Shown here piece after piece: positions 15,121 to 24,669 of a DNA stretch of 44,347 nt. The stretch lies in assembly GCA_019417465.1 (NCBI GenBank), contig DXVF01000013.1, forward strand, positions 1-44,347, given 5' to 3'. The notes below the pieces were generated by a model. That model was not told the origin of the DNA and did no database searches. It worked only from the letters and a program-made list of their open reading frames with translations. Position 1 is the stretch's first letter. Each line of letters opens with the position of its first letter. Position numbers and translations under genes: made by a program. Origin of the DNA: Clostridiales bacterium. GTDB taxonomy: Bacteria; Bacillota; Clostridia; TANB77; CAG-508.

Positions 15121-17734
15121 TCATTTAGTTTCCTTACCATAATAAGCATTCATCAAAATTTCTTTTAGTTCTACTACTAATGGTAACCTTGGATTTGCGG
15201 TTGTACATTGATCTTCAAAAGCTCTATCAGCAAGCATTTCTACTTTTGATAAAAATTCTTCTTCATTGATACCTGCATCTTTAAATGACTTTTCTATTCC
15301 TAAATCTTGATTTAATTTCTTAATTTCAGTAATTAAAGAATTAACGCCTTCTTCATTTGTATGTGCCGAAAATCCCATTCTTCTTGAAATATCTGCATAT
15401 TTTTGGTCTGCAATAAAATATTCGTATTTAGGAAATGAAACAAATTTTGTAGGTTTACTTGCATTGTATCTAATAACATATGGTAATAAAATTGCATTTA
15501 GTCTACCATGTGCCATATGGAATTCTGCACCTAACTTATGCGCTAGAGAATGATTAATTCCTAAAAATGCATTTGTAAATGCCATACCAGCTATTGTACT
15601 TGCATTATGCATTTTTTCTCTCGCATATTTATTACTTCCATTATTATAAGCCTCTCTTAAGTTTTTAAATACAAGTTCGATTGCTTTTTCTGCTAATCCA
15701 TCTGTATAGTCTGAAGCCATATTTGAAACATATGCTTCAATTGCATGTGTTAATACATCCATACCTGTATCTGCTGTTATTCTTTGTGGTAAGCTCATTA
15801 CTAAATCTGGGTCTACAATTGCAACATCAGGTGTTAATTCATAATCTGCTAGTGGATATTTTTTATTATTTTGTTTGTCTGTAATAACTGCAAAAGATGT
15901 TACTTCTGAACCAGTACCTGAAGTAGTTGGTATCGCTACCATTTTTGCTTTTTCACCAAGTTTTGGGAATTTATAAGTACGTTTTCTTATATCCATAAAT
16001 TTAAGTTTCATTCCTTCTGCATCTGCCTCTGGATGTTCATAGAAAAGCCACATTCCTTTTGCTGCATCAATTGGACTTCCCCCTCCTACTGCAATAACAA
16101 CATCTGGCTTAAATTCATTCATCATCCTAACACCTTTATTTATAGTATCAAATGATGGATCTGATTCAACCTCAGAAAATATCTCTGAGTGAACATATTC
16201 GTTTCTTTTTCTTAAATGATATAATATTTTATCAATATATCCAAGTTTAACCATAGATGGATCTGTTACAATAAAAGCTCTTGTAATATCAGGCATCTTT
16301 TCTAGGTACTGTATCGACCCCGCTTCAAAATATATTTTATCTGGAATTTTAAACCATTGCATATTAACTCTCCTTTTTGCTACTTTTTTTACATTAATTA
16401 GATTTACAGAAGAAACATTTGCTGTTGTTGAATTTCCACCAAAAGTACCACATCCAAGTGTTAATGATGGCATATTTGTATTATAAATATCTCCAATTGC
16501 ACCATGAGTAGATGGTGAATTAACAATAATTCTTCCAGCCTTTACAGTTTTAGAGAATTTTAAAATTGTTTCATCATCTTCAGAATGGATAACTGCAGAA
16601 TGTCCCATTCCTCCAAATTCTATTAATTTTTCTGCTAAATTAATTCCTTCATCAGCACCATCTACTACATAATAAGCTAAAACAGGACTTAATTTTTCTT
16701 TAGAAAATGGATATTCTATTCCTACACCATTTTCTTTTAAAACTAAAACTTTAGTTTCTTTTGGTACTGCAATTCCTGCCATTTTTGCGATATTATATGG
16801 ACTTTTTCCTACAATATCTGCATTTAAAGCACATCCTTTTTCTTCTATAAACATACTACATCTTAGCTTCTCTGTATCTTCTGCACTCAAAAAATAGCAT
16901 CCTGCATCCCACATTAACTTTTCAAATTCATCTTGTATTTCTTTATCTACAATAACAGATTGTTCTGATGCACAAATCATTCCATTATCAAATGATTTTG
17001 AAAGAACTAGGTCATTTACAGATGTTTTTAATTTTGCTGTTTTATCAATATAACAAGGAACATTTCCGAGGTCCTACTCCAAGAGCTGGTTTTCCACATG
17101 AATATGCAGCTTTAACCATTCCAGTTCCACCAGTTGCTAAAATTAAATTTACATCTGGATGATTCATTAAAAAGTTAGTTGCAGTAATAGATGGTTCTTC
17201 TATCCATAAAATGCAATTTTCTGGAGCCCCTGCTTTGATCCCAGCATCTCTTACAACTTTTGCAGCTTCTACACTACATTTTTGTGCAGATGGATGGAAT
17301 CCAAAAATAATAACATTTCTCGTTTTTGCTGCGATAATAGATTTAAACATAGTTGTTGATGTAGGATTTGTAACTGGTGTAACACCTGCTATAATTCCTA
17401 CTGGTTCTGCAATCTCTACATACTCCTCTTCTTCATTTTCTGAAATTACTCCTACTGTTTTATCATATTTTATACTATGGTAAATATATTCTGTTGCAAA
17501 CATATTTTTAGTTATTTTATCTTCATAAATTCCACGTCCAGTTTCTTCTACAGCCATTTTTGCCAAATCCATATGATGTTCTAATCCTGCCATTGCCATA
17601 GCTTTTATAATATTATTTACTTGCTTTTGGTCTAACTTTAAGTACTCTTGTGATGCAATTTTAGCTTTTTTTACTAAATCATCAACCATTGATTTTATTT
17701 TATTTTTCTCTTCTTCACTAATTTCTATAGCCAT
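15121..17734 (-). CDS. adhE: Bifunctional acetaldehyde/alcohol dehydrogenase AdhE, +1 frameshift at CGG
   Basis: The N-terminal CoA-dependent aldehyde dehydrogenase half ('GVTPVTNPTSTTMFKS', catalytic Cys in 'NGMICASEQSV') and the C-terminal iron-dependent alcohol dehydrogenase half ('AVGGGSPIDAAKGMW', 'GINHSLAHKLGAEFH') are both present. The protein would convert acetyl-CoA to ethanol and recycle NADH. The reading frame reaches CGG at 17068-17066, inside the conserved GVGPGN motif. Skipping the C gives CCT GGA AAT and restores 870 residues, the normal length. Without the shift a stop follows within seven codons. The span is 2614 bases, three times 871 plus one. GGAGG precedes the start. Confidence 0.93.
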
Positions 17735-17761
17735 AAAAACCTCCTTTTTAACTTTGTCCTA

Positions 17762-17812
17762 ATTTTATCTATTAACTATGATATTTGTCAATAGAAATCG
17801 GGCGACAAATAT
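17762..17812 (-). promoter_or_regulatory. adhE promoter with overlapping inverted repeat
   Basis: TTGACA (17791-17786) and TAAAAT (17767-17762) are spaced by 18 bases. The -35 falls inside a 9-bp perfect inverted repeat, ATATTTGTC at 17781-17789 and GACAAATAT at 17804-17812, which could be an operator. I cannot assign it to a known regulator such as Rex. Confidence 0.55.
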
Positions 17813-17853
17813 TTATATATTTCTTCTTTTGCTTCAATTAAAAACACATACTA

Positions 17854-18060
17854 GCATAGGCAATTGTTTGATATATATTTTTTAAAACCAATCGCCGATG
17901 GTACACACTCTCTTACTTTTCTACCTAAACTGCGTGGTATAAAAGTAATTTCTATCACTCACCCGCCACGCTTCAAGATTGATTTTAAAAAATATATATC
18001 AAACAATTGCCTATGCGGTAACATTTTCACTTTACTTTAAAACAAGCTGTGAATTGTAAC
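17854..18060 (+). repeat. 163-bp long-armed repeat, copy 1, upstream of leuS
   Basis: Arms of about 40 bases (17854-17893 and 17977-18016) are complementary with a single mismatch. The interior holds GCCGATGG, an internal TTACTTTT/AAAAGTAA hairpin and GCGTGG facing CCACGC. The matching copy at 32881-33043 has the same length and conserved interior but different, compensating arm sequences. Homology continues past the right arm to about 18060 (CTGTGAATTGTAAC). It reads in the same direction as leuS. Together with the adhE promoter it fills the gap 17735-18180. A TATAAT at 18123 may be the leuS -10 box, without a clear -35. Confidence 0.85.
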
Positions 18061-18180
18061 GAATTGTTACCTATTACTTTAACAAATCACATTTTCCTCT
18101 TTATTTTTTTCTTTAATTGTAGTATAATTATGGCAATTTACAACATAAATAATTTAAAGTTCGAAAGGAAGATGATATAA

Positions 18181-20583
18181 GTGGATTATAATTTTCAAGA
18201 AATAGAAAAAAAATGGCAAGAATATTGGGACAAAAACGAAACATTTAAAACTGATGTATGGGATTTTTCAAAGCCCAAATTTTATGCATTAGATATGTTT
18301 CCATATCCATCTGGTCAAGGTTTACACGTTGGTCATCCAGAAGGATATACAGCAACAGACATAGTATCTAGAATGAGAAGAATGCAAGGATATAACGTTT
18401 TACATCCTATGGGTTGGGATGCTTTTGGTCTTCCTGCAGAACAGTACGCCATAAAAACTGGAAATCATCCAGATGGTTTTACAAAACAAAATATTAAAAC
18501 TTTCAAAAAACAATTAAAAATGCTTGGACTTTCTTTTGATTGGGATAAAGAAATTTCTACATGTGATCCAAATTATTACAAATGGACACAATGGATTTTT
18601 AGACAGTTATATAATGATGGGCTTGCAAAACTTGTAGATATGCCTGTTAACTGGTGTGAAGAACTAGGAACAGTTTTAGCAAATGATGAAGTAATAGATG
18701 GAAAAAGTGAACGTGGAGGATTTCCTATTGTTCGTAAAAATATGAAACAATGGGTATTAGATATTCCTGCTTATGCAGAAACTTTATTAAAAAATCTAGA
18801 CGAATTAGATTGGCCAGAATCTACAAAAGAAATTCAAAGAAATTGGATTGGCAAATCTGTTGGTGCTCATGTAAAATTTAAAATTGCAGGACATGATGAT
18901 TTGGATTTTACTGTATTTACTACAAGATGTGATACTTTATTTGGTGCAACATATTGTGTTTTAGCTCCTGAAAGTGAGCTAGTTAAAAAAATTACAACTG
19001 AAGACAAAAAATCTGAAGTTGAAGAATATATCAAAATTTGCAGTTCTAAATCAGACTTAGAAAGAACAGAACTAAATAAAGAAAAAACTGGTGTATTTAC
19101 TGGTAGTTATGCTATAAATCCTGTAAATGGAAAAGAAATTCCAATTTGGATTTCAGATTACGTTTTAGCATCATATGGAACAGGTGCGATTATGGCTGTA
19201 CCTGCACATGACCAAAGAGATTATGAATTTGCAAAAAAGTTTGGAATAGAAATTATACCTGTGTTAGAAGGTGGAGATATTTCCAAAGAAGCATTTACCT
19301 GTGATGGATTACATATAAATTCTGACTTTTTAAATGGATTAAATAAAGAAGATGCCATAACAAAAATGATTAAATGGCTAGAAGATAATAAAATCGGAAC
19401 TAAAAAAATAAATTATAAATTACGTGAATGGATTTTTGCACGTCAACGTTATTGGGGAGAACCTATTCCAATTGTTCATATGGATGATGGAGAAATGCTT
19501 GCTTTAAGAGATGAAGATTTACCTTTAATACTTCCAGAACTAGAAGATTATAGTCCTTCTAAAACAGGAGCTTCTCCTCTTGAAAAAGCTAAATCTTGGG
19601 TAGATGTTACAATTGATGGAAAGCATGGAAAAAGAGAAACTAGTACAATGCCAGGTTCTGCTGGTTCAAGCTGGTACTTTTTAAGATATATAGACCCTAA
19701 AAACGAAGACGAGTTTGCAAACAAAAAACTATTAGAATATTGGCTTCCTGTAGATTTATACATGGGTGGACCAGAACATGCTGTAGGTCATCTATTATAT
19801 TCAAGATTTTGGAATAATTATTTATATAATAAAAGATTAGTTCCTGTAAAAGAACCATTTAAAAAACTTCGTCATCAAGGTATGATTCTCGGTTCAAATG
19901 GTGAAAAAATGAGTAAATCAAAGGGTAATGTTGTAAATCCTGATGACATGGTAAAAGAATTTGGTGCAGACAGCCTAAGATTATACGAAATGTTTATGGG
20001 ACCAATAGATGCAGCCAAACCTTGGGACCCAAAAGGAATCGATGGTTCTAAGAAATTTTTAGATAGAGTTTGGAGACTATATACAGAATCTGATAAAATA
20101 AAAGATGAAGAAAACAAAGATTTAGAAAAAGTATATCATTTTACAGTAAAAAAAGTTACAAACGACTACGAAACAATGAATTTTAATACTGCTATTAGTC
20201 AATTAATGATTTTTATAAATGCTGTATATAAGACAGAAGTATTTCCAAAAAAATATGCAGAAGGCTTTGTAAAATTATTAAATCCAATCGCACCACACAT
20301 TACAGAAGAACTTTGGAATTTAAGTTTAGGACATAATAATTCAATTGCTTATGCAAAATGGCCAGAATTTGATGAATTAAAAACAATTGATGATGAAATC
20401 GAATTACCTGTTCAAGTAAATGGAAAAGTAAAAGCAACTGTAATGATTCCTTTAAATGCTGAAGAATCTACAGTAAAAGAGATTGTTAAACAAAATGAAA
20501 ATGTACAAAATGCAATTTTGGATAAAAATGTTGTTAAAGAAATTTATGTAAAAAATAAAATTTATAATATTGTTATAAAATAG
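18181..20583 (+). CDS. leuS: Leucine--tRNA ligase
   Basis: An 800-residue class I synthetase. The HIGH motif appears as 'GLHVGHPEG', the KMSKS loop as 'GEKMSKSKGN', and 'YPSGQGLHVG' is typical of LeuRS. The editing domain is present with 'FTTRCDTLFGATY' and 'VPAHDQRDYEFA'. The C-terminal 'LPVQVNGKVKATV' segment is the LeuRS tail. It starts with GTG (sequence GTGGATTATAAT) after GAAAGGAAG. All CGG trinucleotides in the gene straddle codons (ATC GGA, CTC GGT), none is in frame. The long-armed repeat lies 165 bases upstream on the same strand. Confidence 0.95.
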   Translation: MDYNFQEIEKKWQEYWDKNETFKTDVWDFSKPKFYALDMFPYPSGQGLHVGHPEGYTATDIVSRMRRMQGYNVLHPMGWDAFGLPAEQYAIKTGNHPDGFTKQNIKTFKKQLKMLGLSFDWDKEISTCDPNYYKWTQWIFRQLYNDGLAKLVDMPVNWCEELGTVLANDEVIDGKSERGGFPIVRKNMKQWVLDIPAYAETLLKNLDELDWPESTKEIQRNWIGKSVGAHVKFKIAGHDDLDFTVFTTRCDTLFGATYCVLAPESELVKKITTEDKKSEVEEYIKICSSKSDLERTELNKEKTGVFTGSYAINPVNGKEIPIWISDYVLASYGTGAIMAVPAHDQRDYEFAKKFGIEIIPVLEGGDISKEAFTCDGLHINSDFLNGLNKEDAITKMIKWLEDNKIGTKKINYKLREWIFARQRYWGEPIPIVHMDDGEMLALRDEDLPLILPELEDYSPSKTGASPLEKAKSWVDVTIDGKHGKRETSTMPGSAGSSWYFLRYIDPKNEDEFANKKLLEYWLPVDLYMGGPEHAVGHLLYSRFWNNYLYNKRLVPVKEPFKKLRHQGMILGSNGEKMSKSKGNVVNPDDMVKEFGADSLRLYEMFMGPIDAAKPWDPKGIDGSKKFLDRVWRLYTESDKIKDEENKDLEKVYHFTVKKVTNDYETMNFNTAISQLMIFINAVYKTEVFPKKYAEGFVKLLNPIAPHITEELWNLSLGHNNSIAYAKWPEFDELKTIDDEIELPVQVNGKVKATVMIPLNAEESTVKEIVKQNENVQNAILDKNVVKEIYVKNKIYNIVIK

Positions 20584-20610
20584 GGAGAAGCTTTTTAGCT
20601 CCTCCCCATT
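20581..20610. terminator. Hairpin shared by convergent leuS and HNH genes
   Basis: GGGAGAAGC, a short T loop and GCTCCTCCC begin at the leuS stop codon. The T-tracts are weak on both sides, so terminator function is likely but not certain. Confidence 0.5.
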
Positions 20611-20612
20611 TC

Positions 20613-21317
20613 TTAATTTTCAGGAAATCCCCTAAAAATTACGTTTTCTAAGACAATAACTTGCACTGGCTCTTTTTCGTACTTTGAAAATAAGCAAATA
20701 TTAAATCCGTCTAGCAAAAATCGATTTTCACTAAGAATAACTGGCTTCTGTAACCTTTTGTATTTCCTATAAGACCTCGTTAATTGCTCATATGTAAGTC
20801 CTAATGGTTGCATCATACAAAAGTTAACATAGATATTTCTTATTTCTTCCTCACATATCCAGTCTTTTGGAAGGCTTGGAATTTCTCCATAATACCGTCT
20901 TTTCTTCTTTTCTTCGATTTGTTTTTTTAATTTACTTAGTTCCTCTTTAGACACCCTGTCTTTTGCTTTATAATATTTCTTAAATTCCTCATATTCTTCT
21001 GGGTACATATCTTCCTTTGCCTCATTACAGCTACAACATGATGGCCTCATATTGTTTGGAATTGTTGGTCCTCCAAAAGTTTGTGGAATAAGGTGATCTA
21101 AAGTGATTTTGGAAAAATAATTGCTATCGTTTTTTGCTTTTTCCTTATCTAATTTTCTATGACAATAATAACATTCATCACTCCCATAGATAAGATAAGT
21201 TAACTCGTACATTACTTGTTTAAAAGCTCCCGCCCGATAAATGTACAAAAAACTGTTTTTTACTTCTGCTATCCCATTACATAGTACACAATTATCCTTT
21301 GGCAATACTATTTTCAT
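20613..21317 (-). CDS. HNH endonuclease-like protein
   Basis: A 234-residue protein. The HNH core is clear: 'CYYCHRKLDKEK' (CxxC), 'ITLDHLIPQTFGG' (the DH pair), 'NNMRPSCCSCNEAKEDM' (Asn and second CxxC). An N-terminal 'CVLCNGIAEVK' adds another possible zinc pair. A charged helix (about 120-140) and a C-terminal 'YEQLTRSYRKYKRLQ' region follow. ATG 21317 follows GAAAGGAG. Two CGG codons (20897 and 21236) are read as triplets. It is solitary, with no restriction methylase or structured RNA next to it, so it may be an orphan nuclease or a domesticated homing-type enzyme. Confidence 0.78.
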   Translation of the reverse strand: MKIVLPKDNCVLCNGIAEVKNSFLYIYRAGAFKQVMYELTYLIYGSDECYYCHRKLDKEKAKNDSNYFSKITLDHLIPQTFGGPTIPNNMRPSCCSCNEAKEDMYPEEYEEFKKYYKAKDRVSKEELSKLKKQIEEKKKRRYYGEIPSLPKDWICEEEIRNIYVNFCMMQPLGLTYEQLTRSYRKYKRLQKPVILSENRFLLDGFNICLFSKYEKEPVQVIVLENVIFRGFPEN

Positions 21318-21499
21318 CTTGAAAACTCCTTTCGCACATCGAAAAATTTTCGTCCTATGAAACAAACAAACTGCATAAAGCAAGTATGTTACAATTTGAT
21401 AATAACATATTATTTTTTATAATACAATTATTTTTCTATACTATATCTGCATAAGATTCCTTATCTTAGTATTTATTTTCCCCCTGTTCCATCTTAAAT

Positions 21500-21904
21500 T
21501 TATTTCAATAAAATTCTTGCGAAATCCAATAAATCATTTAAATGATTTTCTATAACATCTCTTAAAATAGTCTCATCTATCTCTTTATAATCATGAACCG
21601 CTATATTTCTAAATCCAACCATTCCTTGCATATTTTTTGACATATTGGAATCTATTATTCCATTTTCTTCTAGTAATCTAAATGCCTCTCGTTTAGTTTG
21701 TGGTAAACCGAGTTTTCTTGTAGATACAATATACATTGCTAAATCTAATACTGCCTCACATGCTCTTTGTAAATTTAATACTATCATATCTACTTTTCGA
21801 TAATCTTCTAAATTTTTACTATCTCCTTGATATTCCTCGTTTATTCTCTTTATACATTTTTCAATTGTTTCAAATTTATTTAAGATAACAGCTTCATTTT
21901 CCAT
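21500..21904 (-). CDS. hepT: HEPN-domain toxin HepT (DUF86)
   Basis: A 134-residue all-helical protein with the HEPN signature Rx4HxY in 'GFRNIAVHDYKEID'. It overlaps the upstream nucleotidyltransferase gene by 11 bases. In characterised HepT/MntA modules the HEPN protein is an RNase toxin silenced by AMP addition to the tyrosine of this motif. Length and gene order fit. Whether this copy acts as a toxin-antitoxin or a defence module is not decided by sequence. Confidence 0.85.
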   Translation of the reverse strand: MENEAVILNKFETIEKCIKRINEEYQGDSKNLEDYRKVDMIVLNLQRACEAVLDLAMYIVSTRKLGLPQTKREAFRLLEENGIIDSNMSKNMQGMVGFRNIAVHDYKEIDETILRDVIENHLNDLLDFARILLK

Positions 21905-22307
21905 ATATCGTTCCTCCGTTCTTTATCCTTTCAATGATATCCTTCCTACTTTCATTTAGCTCAATATATTCTCTAATCATAGCAATTTTATATAAATCAT
22001 ACTTATATTCATCAGCACAATATAAAACAATTCCATTCATTAAAACTTCATATCTTATGCTATCATAGATATCTTCTGATTTTAAATTAATCAAATCTAT
22101 ATCCATATTTATCAATTCTTGAATTTTTTGTTTTGCATCGAAAAGATTCTTTTTATCCACATCATTTGAAATAAAAGCAATATCAATATCACTCTCATCA
22201 TTTTGTGAATTTCTAGCATAACTACCAAATAAAATCACTGCAAGTGGATTGAATTCTTTTTTTAAGTACTTTTTTATAATTTCTAATTTATCTTTAATTT
22301 CTTGCAT
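21894..22307 (-). CDS. mntA: MNT-type nucleotidyltransferase antitoxin MntA
   Basis: A 137-residue minimal nucleotidyltransferase with the motif 'ILFGSYARNSQNDESDIDIA', holding the GS and DxD residues for nucleotide and metal binding. It is translated first and overlaps hepT, the usual order. AAGGAATTT precedes the ATG. The product would adenylylate and neutralise the HEPN toxin. The only CGG near its end straddles codons (AAC GGA). Confidence 0.85.
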   Translation of the reverse strand: MQEIKDKLEIIKKYLKKEFNPLAVILFGSYARNSQNDESDIDIAFISNDVDKKNLFDAKQKIQELINMDIDLINLKSEDIYDSIRYEVLMNGIVLYCADEYKYDLYKIAMIREYIELNESRKDIIERIKNGGTIYGK

Positions 22308-22544
22308 AAATTCCTTGTATAGTATATTTAATAACTTAAATAACCATACACTCCTTTCTTAAATTCTTATTAGTATTTAATATGCTTTAATTATAATAGT
22401 TGTAAACTTTTATAACATCTTTTTATTACTATAGCACAATATACAGAAGTTTTTCAATATGTTTTCTTATTTTTTAACACTTGCAAACCTAGTAAAATTA
22501 ATATAGTTTTAGGCACGAATATTGACACAACTTTCAAATGTCTT

Positions 22545-22942
22545 CTATAGTGTCAGCTGTTTTTCATCTTTTAAATATTCCTCTATTTTTACAATATCTT
22601 TTTGATCTTTCGGTCTATTTAATTTTTTCTTAAAATCTAGTAAGTTTTCTAAATTTTGTACTGGATATCCATCTTTAAAATGTCTTTCGAAATCTTTTTT
22701 ATTATTCACAATTACTTCTACCTGTTCATTTAACTCATAGAATTCACATTTATTTTTATCTTCTTCTCTAATGTTATATTTTTCTTTTAGTATAGAAAAC
22801 AATTCTTTCGAAATGCATAAATCTAAGTCTCCTACTTTTCTCTTAATCCATATAATACCAAAACTCCACTTGACAAAATATAATATTCATCTTTTGGCAA
22901 ATTTAAACTTTCTATTAATTTTATTAATTCTTCTTTATTCAT
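22545..22942 (-). pseudogene. Nucleotidyltransferase-like gene with a one-base deletion
   Basis: The first part reads MNKEELIKLIESLNL to 'LVLYGLREK' and then TAG. Reading one base back restores 'VGDLDLCISKELFSIL' and continues to the stop at 22545. The joined protein resembles small nucleotidyltransferase-fold proteins ('GVLVLYG.RE...DLDL'). The span is 398 bases, one short of a multiple of three. The missing base is in an A-run at about 22835-22840. Unlike the other broken genes here, no CGG is involved, so this is an ordinary deletion, a sequencing error or a genuine pseudogene. GGAG precedes the ATG. Confidence 0.65.
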
Positions 22943-23000
22943 TTTTTATCAACTCCTCTTTTCCATATATACTTACCGTTCCTTTCTTTTTCACATCTGA

Positions 23001-23045
23001 GACGGAAAAGATGTCTCCATGACTTTTTTATACATCTTTTCCGTC
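23001..23045. repeat. 14-bp perfect inverted repeat
   Basis: GACGGAAAAGATGT at 23001-23014 and its complement at 23032-23045 surround a 17-base loop. There is no T-tail on either side, so it is not an obvious terminator. It is GC-richer than its surroundings. Confidence 0.6.
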
Positions 23046-23266
23046 CAAAAATGCAAATGTGCGTACTTTAAGACCCTGTAGATTTATATTTTTTTACTCA
23101 TGCTTCTCTTCATCTCTATACGTCTTTTCAATGTTCTTTAGGTCTATCAAAATTTTTTCCTCCTTTCACTTTAATATTGACCAATCTCCATTAGCCATAA
23201 ATACTAGCTTGCATTCTCAAGTATTTACTTTCTTAGTTTTAAAAGACTTTTTTGATAAGCGCACAA

Positions 23267-23301
23267 AAATACCAAATATACAAAATGTATATTTGGTATT
23301 T
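23267..23301. terminator. Hairpin, possible bidirectional terminator
   Basis: AAATACCAAATATA pairs perfectly with 23288-23301 across a 7-base loop. No gene ends nearby on the plus strand. The stretch 22943-23548 therefore contains two hairpins and a 5S rRNA relic but no supported gene. Confidence 0.45.
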
Positions 23302-23359
23302 ATATGATTTCTATTGTTAACCATTTTCTTTTATTAGTCTTTTTAATATATTTGCAATC

Positions 23360-23450
23360 TTTATATAAATCATATAAATACTGAAAATATAGAGTTTGAC
23401 TACTGTGTTCGGAATGTTAACAGGTATCCCTCTAAATTATGTTTTGCATT
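23360..23450 (-). pseudogene. Degenerate 5S rRNA fragment
   Basis: The complement of 23391-23434 reads AGAGGGATACCTGTT, then CATTCCGAACACAG, then TAGTCAAACTCT. This is the 5' domain of 5S rRNA (loop B/C region) and matches the 5S gene at the window end in CCGAACACAG and AGTCAA. The 3' half is decayed and AT-rich. No 16S, 23S or tRNA sequence lies beside it. It is a relic of a lost rRNA locus or an isolated 5S copy. Confidence 0.7.
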
Positions 23451-23548
23451 ATATATCGTTTTTTATAGAATGTCAACATTTTTATTGCTTATAAAAAAAA
23501 GTTATATTATAATATATATTAGAATTTACTAAGGAGAAAAATCTTATT

Positions 23549-24599
23549 ATGGAGATAGAAGAAGAACTAAAAATAAACGGCATAGAAGTTATCGAAAAGC
23601 TTGATGATGATACAGTAAAGTCAATTGCTCAATTTGTAGCTTCTGGTATTTGCAATACTTTTCCTAAATTGCATTTTAATTATCATGATTTATTTGACGA
23701 AATCTGTAATTTACCAATGTATATAGCAAATATACCAACTCGGACTTGCCGAAGCTAGTTATTTTTATAAAAATTCATCTATTTACTTTAGAGATGGAAT
23801 GGGATTATCAGATTTCAAAAAATTTGCTGTACATGAAATTATTCATCATATTCAAGAAGTAAAAGATGATAATAATACATTAATTAGGCTTGGTTTATGT
23901 GAATTTAATAAGTCAAAAGTTCTCGGAATGGGCCTAAATGAATCTGCAGTACAAATTATAAGTTCATATATTTTATCTGAACCACTCGAATCTGTAAAAT
24001 ATTATGGAATTGAACTTTCAACAATTAGTCCTAATTATTATCCTTTAATATGCAACTTAATGAGCCAGATTTGTTATATTATAGGAGAAGACATATTATA
24101 TGATAGTACTTTTTATAGTAATGATAACTTTAAAAATCGTTTAATTGATTTAACCAGTAAAAAAAGCTTTGAAAAAATAGAATATAACTTTGATAAACTT
24201 CTAAAATTTGAAGAACAAATTGCTATAATAAACAATAAATTGGCAGATAAAAACTGTTCAAGTAATAAAGCAAGAAAATATAATAATCTAATTAATAAAT
24301 ATAAGCAAAAAATAAAAAATACATTTTTAGAAACACAAGATTGCATATTTACCTCTTATTTTAATAATCAATTTAAAAAATTAACTTGTGATCATGATAT
24401 TGAAGTCTATAAAAATAATTTATTAATATACAAAGATTTAATAGGTATTTCAGATGACTATTTTACATTTGCTAATTATAATAATAAAATGGTCGATAAA
24501 ATTAACAATGAATATAACTCTATTATATCCAATTCTTTAATTGCACATAAACCAAATAAAATACTCGATTTTTTCAAAAAATTGTTTAAATTAAACTAA
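23549..24599 (+). CDS. HExxH metallopeptidase-like protein, +1 frameshift at CGG
   Basis: The first frame starts MEIEEELKINGIEVIEKL and reaches ACT CGG at 23741, after which it would stop in five codons. Skipping the C gives ACT GGA CTT GCC and continues GLAEASYFYKNSSIYFRDG into 'FAVHEIIHHIQEVKDD', which holds an HExxH zinc motif. The total is 349 residues (1051 bases, three times 350 plus one). The C-terminal 150 residues are helical and lysine-rich. No signal peptide is seen. The arrangement suggests a cytoplasmic zinc protease or a toxin-like peptidase; I do not recognise a named family. Confidence 0.75.
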
Positions 24600-24607
24600 T
24601 CAAAAAC

Positions 24608-24660
24608 GTGGATATTTAAAATGCTTTTATACAAACCATTTTAAATATCCACATTTTTTC
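24608..24660. terminator. Strong bidirectional terminator
   Basis: A 16-bp perfect stem, GTGGATATTTAAAATG at 24608-24623 and its complement at 24637-24652, followed by ATTTTTT. It separates the convergent HExxH gene and the oxidoreductase gene. Confidence 0.85.
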
Positions 24661-24669
24661 TATACTAAA

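Noticed and set aside
15121..17734. Separate aldehyde dehydrogenase and alcohol dehydrogenase genes
   Set aside because: The break lies inside the aldehyde dehydrogenase domain at a conserved GPGN motif, not between the two domains. The pieces make one AdhE when a single C is skipped.
20613..21317. HNH protein as part of an HNH-associated structured RNA system
   Set aside because: No large conserved RNA structure lies directly upstream. The two repeat families are not adjacent to this gene.
23001..23301. CRISPR-like array of palindromic repeats
   Set aside because: The hairpins differ from each other and there are no regular spacers or cas genes in the window.
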